DNA of 64,000 nucleotides from Paenibacillus sp. CC-CFT747 (GTDB lineage Bacteria > Bacillota > Bacilli > Paenibacillales > NBRC-103111), in contig CP106741.1 in NCBI GenBank assembly GCA_030323305.1, positions 5,001 to 69,000 of the forward strand, read 5' to 3'. Positions 18,967 through 27,955 of this stretch are shown here, piece by piece (within the stretch, counting starts at the first letter, position 1; each line of letters starts with the position of its first letter). The position numbers were made by a program, and so were the translations under genes. Under the pieces are notes generated by a model, which was not told where the DNA came from, searched no databases, and saw only the letters and a program-made list of their open reading frames with translations.

Positions 18967-20040
18967 ATGAAATCCTTTCGTAACCGCCGGTTGTTGTCGA
19001 TCACGCTTATCCTGCTATTGTCCTTAGCTGCTGCAGGCTGCGGCCATGCACGCTCCTCCGGCCAAGATTCCTCCGCTTCAGCGGCGGCTTCCACCGACTC
19101 CACTTCTTCTAGTGCGGGAACCAAGCCCAAAGAAAAAATCACGGTCCATATCGGGGTTCAGGGCAAGACGGGGATTCTCGTGTACGCCAGGGAGAAAGGC
19201 TTCTTCGAGAAGGCCTTCAGCGCCGCAGGGGTCGAGGTCAAATGGAACGAATTCGCAAGCGGTCCTCCCCATTTTGAGGCTCTGGCCTCGGGGAGACTTG
19301 ATTTCGGTACGGTAGGAGGAACACCGGTCGTTTCCGGCCAAGTGGGCGGGGTGGATTTCAAAGCCATTGCGGTGACGGGAGACGGCAAGAAAGGCAACAT
19401 GATTGTCATTCCCAAAAATAGCCCCATTAAGGAGCTTAAGGACCTCAAGGGCAAAAAAATCGCCGTTGCCAAGGGCAGCAGCGCTTATAACTTCCTGTAC
19501 ATGGCCATCGACAAAGCCGGCCTGAAGGGAGAGGATATTAAGGTCATTCAGCTTCAGCCGGATGAAGCGAGACCCGCCCTTGACACCGGTGCCGTGGACG
19601 CCTGGTCGATCTGGGATCCCTACGCGACCACAGCTGTCTTTCAGACCGGAGCCCGAATCCTCGTTTCAGGAGAAGACCTGAACATCAACGCCCCCGGCTT
19701 CCTGATCGCCAGAACGAAGTTTACCGAGGACCATCCGGATCTCACGGTGCTGTTCCTGAAGACATACGAAGAAGCACGCCGCTATTATTTAACCCATCTG
19801 GATGAGGTCACCGACGATATCGTAAAGTCCCAGAAGCTGGACCGCGAAATCATCTCCACCGTCCTGAAAAATGCTTCTCCGCTGCTCTCACCGATCACCC
19901 CCGAGTTCGCCAAAGCCCATCAGGAGCAGGCCGACTTCCTCTATTCGGCGGGAGCCATCAACAAGAAGCTGGATACGTCTAAGGTGCTGGAGAGCAAGTT
20001 CGTAGAGCAGGCCCTTAAGGAGCTGGGGCCGGGCAAGTGA
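18967..20040 (+). CDS. aliphatic sulfonate/nitrate/taurine-type ABC transporter binding lipoprotein
   Basis: This extracellular solute receptor of 357 residues belongs to the SsuA/TauA/NMT1-like family. It has a lipoprotein signal ending in LAAAGCG, an S/A-rich linker, then the family fold with GVQGKTGILVYAREKGFF, ALASGRLDFGTVGGTP and DAWSIWDPYATTA. The start ATG at 18967 follows GGGGGA. No permease or ATPase gene is next to it; the following gene is convergent, so the partners must be elsewhere. The substrate cannot be read from the sequence. Confidence 0.85.
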   Translation: MKSFRNRRLLSITLILLLSLAAAGCGHARSSGQDSSASAAASTDSTSSSAGTKPKEKITVHIGVQGKTGILVYAREKGFFEKAFSAAGVEVKWNEFASGPPHFEALASGRLDFGTVGGTPVVSGQVGGVDFKAIAVTGDGKKGNMIVIPKNSPIKELKDLKGKKIAVAKGSSAYNFLYMAIDKAGLKGEDIKVIQLQPDEARPALDTGAVDAWSIWDPYATTAVFQTGARILVSGEDLNINAPGFLIARTKFTEDHPDLTVLFLKTYEEARRYYLTHLDEVTDDIVKSQKLDREIISTVLKNASPLLSPITPEFAKAHQEQADFLYSAGAINKKLDTSKVLESKFVEQALKELGPGK

Positions 20041-20048
20041 TGCTGCCA

Positions 20049-21140
20049 TTAAGCTTCTATGGCGATCGGGGCTACGGACTGACGCTCGATGAGCTTCGGC
20101 TGCAGCAGGAGATGAACCGGCTCGAAGCCATCGCTCTGCATCGCTTCCATCAGCATGGAACAGGCGAGGCGCCCCATCTCGGCATTCGGCTGCTTGATGG
20201 TCGTCAAGGCGGGCCTTACGATTTCTCCGAAGTCAATCCCGTCAAAACCGATGACGGAAATGTCGTCCGGCACCCGGAAACCGGAAGCGTCCAGCTGGTG
20301 GATGACTCCGAAGGCCGTCATGTCGTTGCAGGCAAATACCGCCGTAGGCTTGTCCTCTTCCTCCAGCAGCATGGAGGTTAACGCTTTGCCGTTCTCAAAT
20401 TCATAAATCCCGTCGTACTTATGATCGCGCGCCGTTTCCTTGACGAGGAGCTCCAGGCCGGCTTCCCGCATGGCTTCAAGATAGCCCGAATGGATGCCGA
20501 TACGGCTCGGCCGGTCAAGCGGTGCGGTGACGAACGCAATCCGCCTGTGTCCGTTTGCTATTAAATGGCGGGTAGCCAGCAGCCCGCCCTTATGGTAATC
20601 AAATTCCACCTGGCTGATGCCGGCGTCATCGATTTTCTGGTCGATGGCAATGATGCGCTGCCCCATGCGGATATAATCCTGGATGGCCTTTTTGTCCTCC
20701 GTAATGGACGAAAGGATCAGCCCGCGGATCTGCTTCTCGAACGTCGTTCGGAGATAAGTCTCCTCCAGCACCGGGTCGTGCATCGAATTGCAGAGCAGCA
20801 CATTATAATTGTTCTTACGGGCCGTCTCCTCTATCCCGAGCAGTACCGAGGAATAAAAGGGATTCGTTATGCTCGGAACGATAACCCCGATTGTCGTGTT
20901 GATGTTCGTCTTTAATTGCTTGCCCAAAAGATTCGGGACGTAATGGACTTCCTTGGCCGTCCGCAGGATTTTCTCCCGCAGCTTGGCGCTGACCGGGTAC
21001 CCGCTGTTGCTGAGCACCCGCGAAACGGTCGCGGAAGAAACCCCGGCCAACCGTGCGATGTCATGGATGGTTGCCGGTTTGGGTGTGGTCATCGTCCTAT
21101 TCACCGCTTTCTGCTGTATCGATGGCTGCGTTCCTTTCAT
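20049..21140 (-). CDS. LacI-family transcriptional regulator
   Basis: This is a sugar-responsive repressor. The N-terminal helix-turn-helix TIHDIARLAGVSSATVSRVLS is followed by the hinge (YVPNLLGKQLKTN) and a periplasmic-binding-protein-like effector domain with VIGFDGIDFGEIVRPALTTI. The start ATG at 21140 gives 363 residues; the ATG at 21092, just before the helix-turn-helix, would also serve and gives a more usual length. The gene is intact, last in a minus-strand run after the CBM9-like and SMP-30 genes. AATCGAT-centred palindromes at 35231 and 35393 are possible operators, but this link is inference. Confidence 0.88.
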   Translation of the reverse strand: MKGTQPSIQQKAVNRTMTTPKPATIHDIARLAGVSSATVSRVLSNSGYPVSAKLREKILRTAKEVHYVPNLLGKQLKTNINTTIGVIVPSITNPFYSSVLLGIEETARKNNYNVLLCNSMHDPVLEETYLRTTFEKQIRGLILSSITEDKKAIQDYIRMGQRIIAIDQKIDDAGISQVEFDYHKGGLLATRHLIANGHRRIAFVTAPLDRPSRIGIHSGYLEAMREAGLELLVKETARDHKYDGIYEFENGKALTSMLLEEEDKPTAVFACNDMTAFGVIHQLDASGFRVPDDISVIGFDGIDFGEIVRPALTTIKQPNAEMGRLACSMLMEAMQSDGFEPVHLLLQPKLIERQSVAPIAIEA

Positions 21141-21203
21141 TTTATCATGAAGGGGCCGTTTCCTCCTATAGCGGCAGGCGGTCCTGCGATCGGCGCATCC
21201 GCC

Positions 21204-22031
21204 TTAGTCCTGCCACATCCCCCAGCACCTTCCGGGCTGATCGGCGAGAAAGACCTGAAGGTTTCCGGTATCGGCAACCGTCACATACCCGTGGCGGCCT
21301 TCCGGACCTCCAAAGGTAAGGTTCGTGCAGTCTGTCCCCTCCAGCTGGACCTCCAGCAGCAGCTCGCCCTGCGGGGAAAGCTTCGCGATTACCCCTTTGC
21401 CGTAGCGGGTGACGTACAGGTTCCCCGCCATATCGCAGCGCATGCCATCCAGCAGATGATCGTCGAACTCCGCCAGCAGCCGCTTGTTGCTGATCTCCCC
21501 GTTTGCGCTCAGGTCATACGCCCATATTTTGCGCTGGACCGTTTCGTTGACGTATAACGTCTTTTCATCGGGACTGACTTCGATTCCGTTCGTTGTCCCC
21601 ATCCCCACTTCCAGAAGCGTGATGCTTCCATCCGGATCGATACGCCACAAGTTGCCTGTCGAATCCTTCCAGTTGGGATCACTCGCAAAGAGAACCCCGC
21701 CTCTCGTAATGGCCAGATCGTTCGGCTGATTCATACGGGGCTCATGGGCAAAGACCGAAAGCTCCTGCGTCCCTTTGTCCACCCTGAAGATATTGTGCTT
21801 CGCGTAGTCCGCCAGGAACATGTCTCCCTGCCGGTTGAACCGAATCCCGCTCGCGACGCTGCCCTCGGGCAAATCCAGGAAAACACTTACTTCCCCTGTT
21901 GGAGTGGCCTTCCCGATTGTCGACGCCCTGGCGTAATTGACGGCATACACGTTTCCTTCCCTGTCGCACGCCGGACCTTCAATTCCCCTTGTAAAACCGG
22001 AAGGAGAAGTAAATGCTGTACTGGAAATCAT
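21204..22031 (-). CDS. SMP-30/gluconolactonase-like beta-propeller protein
   Basis: This 275-residue protein of the SMP-30/gluconolactonase/LRE family usually opens sugar lactones with a divalent metal. The propeller signatures include GIEGPACDREGNVYAVNYA, NQPNDLAITRGGVLFASDP and TTNGIEVSPDEKTLYVNET. The start ATG at 22031 follows GGGAGGAG; a longer open frame upstream lies within the preceding gene and is not used. There is no signal peptide. Placement behind the CBM9-like gene and before LacI suggests a role in oxidative sugar use. The exact substrate is unknown. Confidence 0.85.
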   Translation of the reverse strand: MISSTAFTSPSGFTRGIEGPACDREGNVYAVNYARASTIGKATPTGEVSVFLDLPEGSVASGIRFNRQGDMFLADYAKHNIFRVDKGTQELSVFAHEPRMNQPNDLAITRGGVLFASDPNWKDSTGNLWRIDPDGSITLLEVGMGTTNGIEVSPDEKTLYVNETVQRKIWAYDLSANGEISNKRLLAEFDDHLLDGMRCDMAGNLYVTRYGKGVIAKLSPQGELLLEVQLEGTDCTNLTFGGPEGRHGYVTVADTGNLQVFLADQPGRCWGMWQD

Positions 22032-22047
22032 GGAAGCGCTCCTCCCG

Positions 22048-22650
22048 TTATGGGGTTTCGGTTGTAAACAGCAGCGTCCCGAATCGCGAAGGGATATGGT
22101 AATTGGCCACCCTCGTCGGAGACCAGGCCTGGTAATGCCTCTTCCCTTCCCGATCATCGTCGATCCGGTAAAAGTTCGCCCTCCATGCCGTGCCTTCTTC
22201 CGGTACCTGCCCAATATCCGCGAACGGAAGCTTCCAATCGTAAACTATTCGATCTCCGTTGGTTCGGACGCTCGTGACAATCCCCTCGGCATCCCAATCC
22301 GTATGAACGGCGATCTTTCCTCCCTCGTTATCAATCCGGGCATCAAAAAGAACATTGTGCGGGCTGAGCTCAAATTCCAGGTAATGGCGGCCGGTCCCTT
22401 CCACGTCGATAAAGATCTCCACCACGTCCTGCTCATAAAGAGGATCATCTCGGTTGGTGTACTGGGAAACGACGTAATCGTCCCGGCCATCGAACCGTAT
22501 GTATAAAGCCTCCGCGTCCCAGCATACCTTCACCTGCGTCTCTTCGATAACCGGCCCTCCCGTCACGACATCCACCAGCTGAACGGCCGGCAGGCGTTCC
22601 CAATCCTTCTCTTCCCCGTTTTCATAGAAGCATTTCAACGAATAATCCAT
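22048..22650 (-). CDS. CBM9-like carbohydrate-binding domain protein
   Basis: This 200-residue protein consists almost entirely of one CBM9-like beta-sandwich: WDAEALYIRFDGRDDYV, DPLYEQDVVEIFIDVEG and WRANFYRIDDD are typical segments. No signal peptide is seen, so it is probably cytoplasmic. Such stand-alone domains accompany glycan clusters in Paenibacillus, but their role is unclear. The start at 22650 has AGGAGAAAAGG upstream. The gene is intact and 17 bases from the SMP-30 gene, so they form one unit. Confidence 0.75.
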   Translation of the reverse strand: MDYSLKCFYENGEEKDWERLPAVQLVDVVTGGPVIEETQVKVCWDAEALYIRFDGRDDYVVSQYTNRDDPLYEQDVVEIFIDVEGTGRHYLEFELSPHNVLFDARIDNEGGKIAVHTDWDAEGIVTSVRTNGDRIVYDWKLPFADIGQVPEEGTAWRANFYRIDDDREGKRHYQAWSPTRVANYHIPSRFGTLLFTTETP

Positions 22651-22763
22651 CCTTTTCTCCTCCTCGTGAGATTAGTTTACAACAATTCCTCCTTCATATA
22701 AATGAATTTATTTCCCATCTATAAAACAGTTCAAAATCGATATTCCCTCCTTTGGTTACCCGT

Positions 22764-23663
22764 TCAGGAAGAGACAGATGGAGATGGCTTGCTCATTTCA
22801 TTCCGGAAATCCATCGGACTGAACCCCGTGATATTCTTAAATACTTTGCCGAAATAATTAGGGTTGCAGAAGCCGGTTTTCTCCGCCACCTCCGTAATGG
22901 AAAGATCATTATCCATCAACCATTTCTTCGCCATGTTGATTCTCGTCATGTTGATGTAATCGGGGATGGTCATGCCGGTGCTCTTCTTGAAGAGGCGGCT
23001 GAAATGATAGGGGCTTTTGTTCACCAGCCGGCCTAACTCCTCTAAATAGATCGATTCAGCGAAGTGCTCTTCAATGTACTCCAGAACGGGGCGAATCGAA
23101 GCAAAGGCAAGGAACGATAGGTCATCTCGTCTTGCTGATGAGTAATGCTGCTTATCGAAGTAGCGAACCAAGGCGGTCATGATGCGGTAAATGTGAGATT
23201 TGATAGCCATTTCGTAACATACGTTTCTCTTTCTGTTCTCCTCGTAACAAGTCGTGATGGATCCGTTTAATTCCTCCCACAGGGGATGGGTTGGAGTAAA
23301 CAAGCATAGCCGGTGCCTGATCTTGATGAAGAGGTTGTAAATCTCCTTCGTTTCGAACCCCTCCAGAAAGCTCGTCACGAAGAATTCATCGAAAATTAAT
23401 CCTATAATTCTTGCGTCATCCGACAGAGGTTTAACCGAATGGATCTGTCCGCTGTTCACATAGAAGATGTCCTCCTCGGCAGCCGCAAAAGTCTGATTGT
23501 CCAGCGTGACAAGGACACGGCCTTTCATGACTTTGATGATTTCGAGCTGATCATGCCAGTGTGGACAGACCAGGTACCCGTCTATGATGTCCGACACATC
23601 GCTCGTACGAAAGGGAAACCGCTTTCCGACAGCGGGAACGATTCTCTGTTTGAGATCGGGCAC
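22764..23663 (-). CDS. AraC-family regulator with cupin sensor domain
   Basis: This 299-residue regulator has an N-terminal cupin-like sugar-sensing domain (CPHWHDQLEIIKVMKGRVLV) and a C-terminal AraC pair of helix-turn-helix motifs (YLEELGRLVNKSPYHFSRLFKKS; ITEVAEKTGFCNPNYFGKVFK). I choose the GTG at 23663 because AGGAGGGGG lies six bases upstream. The gene is divergent from the large modular enzyme at 23882, and an AT-rich direct repeat between them may be its binding site. It is intact. Confidence 0.87.
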   Translation of the reverse strand: MPDLKQRIVPAVGKRFPFRTSDVSDIIDGYLVCPHWHDQLEIIKVMKGRVLVTLDNQTFAAAEEDIFYVNSGQIHSVKPLSDDARIIGLIFDEFFVTSFLEGFETKEIYNLFIKIRHRLCLFTPTHPLWEELNGSITTCYEENRKRNVCYEMAIKSHIYRIMTALVRYFDKQHYSSARRDDLSFLAFASIRPVLEYIEEHFAESIYLEELGRLVNKSPYHFSRLFKKSTGMTIPDYINMTRINMAKKWLMDNDLSITEVAEKTGFCNPNYFGKVFKNITGFSPMDFRNEMSKPSPSVSS

Positions 23664-23743
23664 ACTCCCCCTCCTAACTCCATAAGTAAGTCCATTATAC
23701 CACCGCACCGCAGAAGGTAAGCATAAGGGGACGGTCTAAAAGC

Positions 23744-23788
23744 AAAATTTTACCTATATTCCGCAATAACTTATATAGAAAATTTACC
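23744..23788. promoter_or_regulatory. candidate AraC-type direct repeat
   Basis: AAATTTTACC (23745-23754) and AAAATTTACC (23779-23788) have the same orientation and are 34 bases apart, about three helix turns, in the gap between the AraC gene and the divergent modular enzyme. Paired direct repeats are typical of AraC sites. Being AT-rich, it could be chance. Confidence 0.35.
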
Positions 23789-23881
23789 CCCGAGGATAGT
23801 AGCATGAAGGAGCCGTGAGTGGCGCTGTAAAGCACCGGACTCATGGAATGACCCATTCATAACGCAAGGAGGGTATGGAAG

Positions 23882-26665
23882 ATGGTTCAAGCTAAGAAGG
23901 TATGGTGGATAGGCTTGATGCTGGCGTTGGTTTTGCAGGTGGTTGGGGTGCCTCCTCACGTTCTTCAGCCGGCATCTGCTCAATCTAACGAGAACCTGCT
24001 GGTAAACCCGGGGTTTGAAAGTGATTGGACAAACTGGTCCAGCTTAGGCGGCGATGATTCGATCGATACCACAACCGCCCACAGCGGGTCCAAAAGCTTG
24101 AAGTTTGTCGGCAATATGAACAACTTGAACAACAAAGTCGCCTCCGCTTCTTACATCAATGTAACGGAAGGTCAACCGATTCGGATCCGGCTCTATTCCA
24201 AGGACACGCTGACCGCCGGGACAACCACCGTCGGCATCCGGTTCTGGGATGAGAACGGAACGACGATCTCCTATGATTTCTTTCCGCTTCCATCCTCCAG
24301 CAATTGGATCAATCAGGAACAAACCATTATCACCCCCAAAAACACCTCGAAGCTCAATCCCGTGAAGTATTCCATGAGGGCTACCCTTTATATCCAGATT
24401 CAGGAGAGCGCCGCCGGAAGCGTCTGGATCGATGATGTCTCCCTAACCACCGACAATCTCCAAAGCGATCCCGGCTTTGAGCTGAACAATTCCAGCTGGG
24501 CGGGCAATCTGACCTACAGCACCACGGCAGCGAATGTTCGGACGGGGAACGCCTCCGCCCAGATCATCGGGAATGCCGGCAGCTTCAACGAATTCCACTC
24601 CGCTTCCTTTATCCCCATCGATGAGAATCAATATGTAACCTTGATGGCCAATGCGAAGAGTACGCTGGCGTATAACGAAACTTTGAAAATCGGGTTCGCC
24701 TTCTACGATGCCTCGCAAAACCTGCTGTCCTACTCTTGGTCGGACCGTGTGGTAAACAGCGGCTCGTGGGCCCCGACCACTTACTCCGCCCAGTCTCCTG
24801 CCGGAACCCAGTATGTCAAAGCTTATTTCTGGATCAGCCAGAATGCGGCCGGGACCGCTTGGATCGATGATGTCGTCCTGTACTCGCAAAATATTTTGCT
24901 GAACCCCGGCTTCGAAGACGGCTATGCCTCTTGGAATCAACGCGCCACTTCCCTTGATCCCGCTGCTGCTCATAGAGGAACCAAGGCGGTCAAATTTACC
25001 GGCGATCCGGCTAATGCCTTTAACGTTATGGAGTATGTGAACCTGCTGCCTGCCGCTCCCGGTGACAATTTCATGCTGAAATCCTATGTCAAAAGCAATC
25101 TGACCGCCGGCAGCTTCCAGATCGGCCTGCGGTTCGTTAAAGCAGACCGGTTAACCTCAAACGGATATACCTGGTCTACGGCTGTCTTGTCCACAAACTG
25201 GGTGGAGAATAACGATGTTTTTGTAGTACCGGAGGGAACCTATTACGTACAGCCCTATTTGATGTTGAGCCAGGATGCCGTCGGGAACGTGTGGGTGGAC
25301 GATACGCTACTTAGCCAAGTCCCCCAATCCCTTAAGCTGACCCTGCCGGAAAAACATGTGTGGAGCACGGATTCCAAGGTCATGACCAACTTCGAGATTA
25401 ATCTGTCCAAAGGAAGCCTGTCGGACTATAAAGTAAAGCTGGAACGGTACACCTTCGGAAGCTCGACACCGGTTACCAGCAAAGAATATTTAACCCTGTC
25501 GCCAAGCTTTGCGGATTATTTCGACGTCTCCACTCTTCCTACAGGCTATTCCATCTACAAAGCCCATCTTATCAAAAAAGCGACTCCTCCGTCCTTCAAA
25601 CGGTGGTTCAGGAAGTCTTGAAGGCGGACAAATTCGCCTATCCCGCTCTGCCGGACACGGCCGCTTCCGGAGTGGATGCGAATAAAGCCTTTACCTTGAA
25701 CGGCGCGACCTTTAATCCGCGTTACATGTATCATGTGGATCCTTATGATTACGCCTCTCTTAAGGAGCGCGGCTTCAATGCCGTTCAGGCCCGCGGCTCC
25801 AATCTGGATGCGCTGCAGTATGCCGGTCTTAAGGGAATGGTGATGCTGTATCGTTCCTCCCAAGTGGACCTTTCCTATATACAGGAGCAAGTAACCAAAT
25901 ATAAGGACCATCCTGCTGTCTATGCCTGGCTGCTCAACGATGAACCGGATCTTACCAATATGAGCGCAACCCCGATCACAGAGGCCTACAATGCGATCAA
26001 GGCCATCGATCCGAATCATCCCGTTTTCTTGAACACGGCTTATAAGAAGTCGCTGGTGAACGGCACTTATCTGTCCGGCCTCGATGTGACGAGTCATGAT
26101 CCGTACCCTTTCGGGGAAGCGATAAAGTGACGGATGTGAGCGAAGTCGTGGACGATCAAGCCGCCACGAATAAACCGATTGCTACTGTGCTGCAGGCTTT
26201 CGGAAACTACGGCACCTGGACGATTCCGACGGCCGAGCAAGTACGAGCCATGACTTACCTCGCCGTGAACCATGGAACGAAGGCCATCGGTACGTACGTT
26301 AATGACGATTATCCCGCCGGCTTCCTGCTTAAACGGGACGCTCCCCAGATTTGGGCCCAGTACAAAATCCTGAACCAAGAGCTGGAAACGTTGAAGTCCG
26401 TTATCGCTGCGGCACCGGTTGCCCAGACGATTACTTCTTCCTCTTCTGCTCTTGATATCAAGGTCCGGGAATTCAGCGGAACCCGTTATCTGTTCGCCGT
26501 TAACACCACGCGGGATAACCTTACTTCCACCTTCAGCGGGTCGGGATTAACCGGCAAAACATCCGCCGAAGCCATATACGAATCCAGAACGAAACCGGTA
26601 AGCGGGGAAGCTTCAGCGATACCTTCTCCCCTTACATGGTTCACATTTACAAGCTGACCCCATAA
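23882..26665 (+). CDS. secreted modular glycoside hydrolase-like protein, three N-terminal CBMs (three frameshifts)
   Basis: This exported protein has about 928 residues when repaired. A signal peptide (1-34) precedes three CBM4/9/22-like repeats starting near residues 38, 193 and 338, each with NPGFE/DPGFE, a WIDDV end motif and about 150 residues. A beta-rich linker follows, then a TIM-barrel-like domain (about 590-830) with VYAWLLNDEPD, whose glutamate (about 686) is the candidate acid/base. It is homologous to the protein at 35511. Bases are missing in the A6 run 25574-25579, near 26120 (GAAGCGAT) and in the G4 run 26604-26607. With all three restored it ends MVHIYKLTP at 26665. No GH family number can be given from sequence alone. 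Confidence 0.8.
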
Positions 26666-26728
26666 AGCAACCATCTGCCGGATCATCTGGATCTGGCGAG
26701 TCTAACTAAAGAAGGGATTATTTATCTT

Positions 26729-27933
26729 ATGACGGAAACTGCGATTCAAAAGAAACTAGGAATTGGAATACTGGGAACGGGAAGCCGCGGGGTCTATTTT
26801 GCCGGCGAATACTTCAGCAAGCACCCGGACTGCGTGTTAACCGGTCTATGCGACGTACGCCCGGAAAGCCTGGAATTTGCCAAGAGCGAGCTGGGGGATC
26901 TTCCGGCTACGACCTCGATCGATGACTTTCTGCAATTGCCCCATCTGGATGCCGTGGTGATCTGCAGCAATGACCACGCCCATGCCGATAATGCCGTTGC
27001 TGCTCTTGAGGCCGGCAAGCATGTCTATCTCGAAAAGCCTATGGCCCAGACGATCGAGGATTGTGACCGGATCATCGAAGCCGCCGCCCGATCGGGCCGT
27101 GTTTTTATGGTGGGCCTGGAGCTGCGGTACTGTTCCCTGATGATCGATATGAAGCGCATCATCTCCTCGGGGAGATCGGAGAGATTAAGCTCGGCACGGT
27201 AACCGACAACGTTTCGGTGGGGGGCCACTATTATTACCATGGGGCTAGACGGCGCAAGGATTACGTGAAAAGCCTCATCCTGGAGAAAGGGACGCATTCC
27301 CTTGACCTGGCGAATTGGCTGGTCGATGCGACGCCGGTGAAGGTATACTGCAGCGGCGGTCTGGATGTATTCGGCGGCAGCGCCCCGAACGATAAACGCT
27401 GCCGCGACTGCTCGGATGCCGGCACATGCCCTTATTATCTGGATACCGTGAGCGGTTACAAGATGGACTACGGCGATGTCAAGTTAAGCCATGACCTGTG
27501 TGTATACGCGGAGGAATGCGATGTTCCCGACAATGCCTTCGTGCTTATCGACTATGATAACGGAGCCCGTATTTCGTATATGGAGTGTCATTTTACGCCG
27601 GAATACACACGGGAATTTATGTTTGTCGGTACCAAAGGGAAAATTTGGGGCTTCTACAACAACGAGCAGGATTTCAAGATCCGAGTATTGAAGCGGTTTA
27701 CAGAGGAAGAGCAGGTCTACTATCCCGAGAAACGGGAGGGCGGACACGGTGGCGGAGATACGGGAATTGTGAACGAATTCGTCCGCCTGGTGCAGAAAGG
27801 GGAGCCCGTCTTCCAAGGGATTAAAGGGGCCCGTGACAGTGCGGCCATTGCCATTGCGGCCAGCGAGTCGTCCGAAACCGGAATGCCTGTGTGGATCCGC
27901 CCCAATGAGAAGGCGGCCGAGATGAATGTATGA
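26729..27933 (+). CDS. Gfo/Idh/MocA-family oxidoreductase (frameshifted)
   Basis: This NAD(P)-dependent sugar dehydrogenase-like enzyme has about 401 residues. The Rossmann nucleotide site is GIGILGTGSRGVY, and the family lysine motif is LEAGKHVYLEKPMAQT. The second half has EKGTHSLDLANWLVDATP. An unusual cysteine cluster CRDCSDAGTCPYY near residue 220 recalls metal-binding inserts seen in some members. One base is missing in the G4 run 27169-27172; restoring it gives ISSGEIGEIKLGTVTDNV. The stop at 27933 is 22 bases before the next gene, so they are co-transcribed. Confidence 0.88.
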
Positions 27934-27955
27934 AGCGTTAATATCAGGAGGGCTT

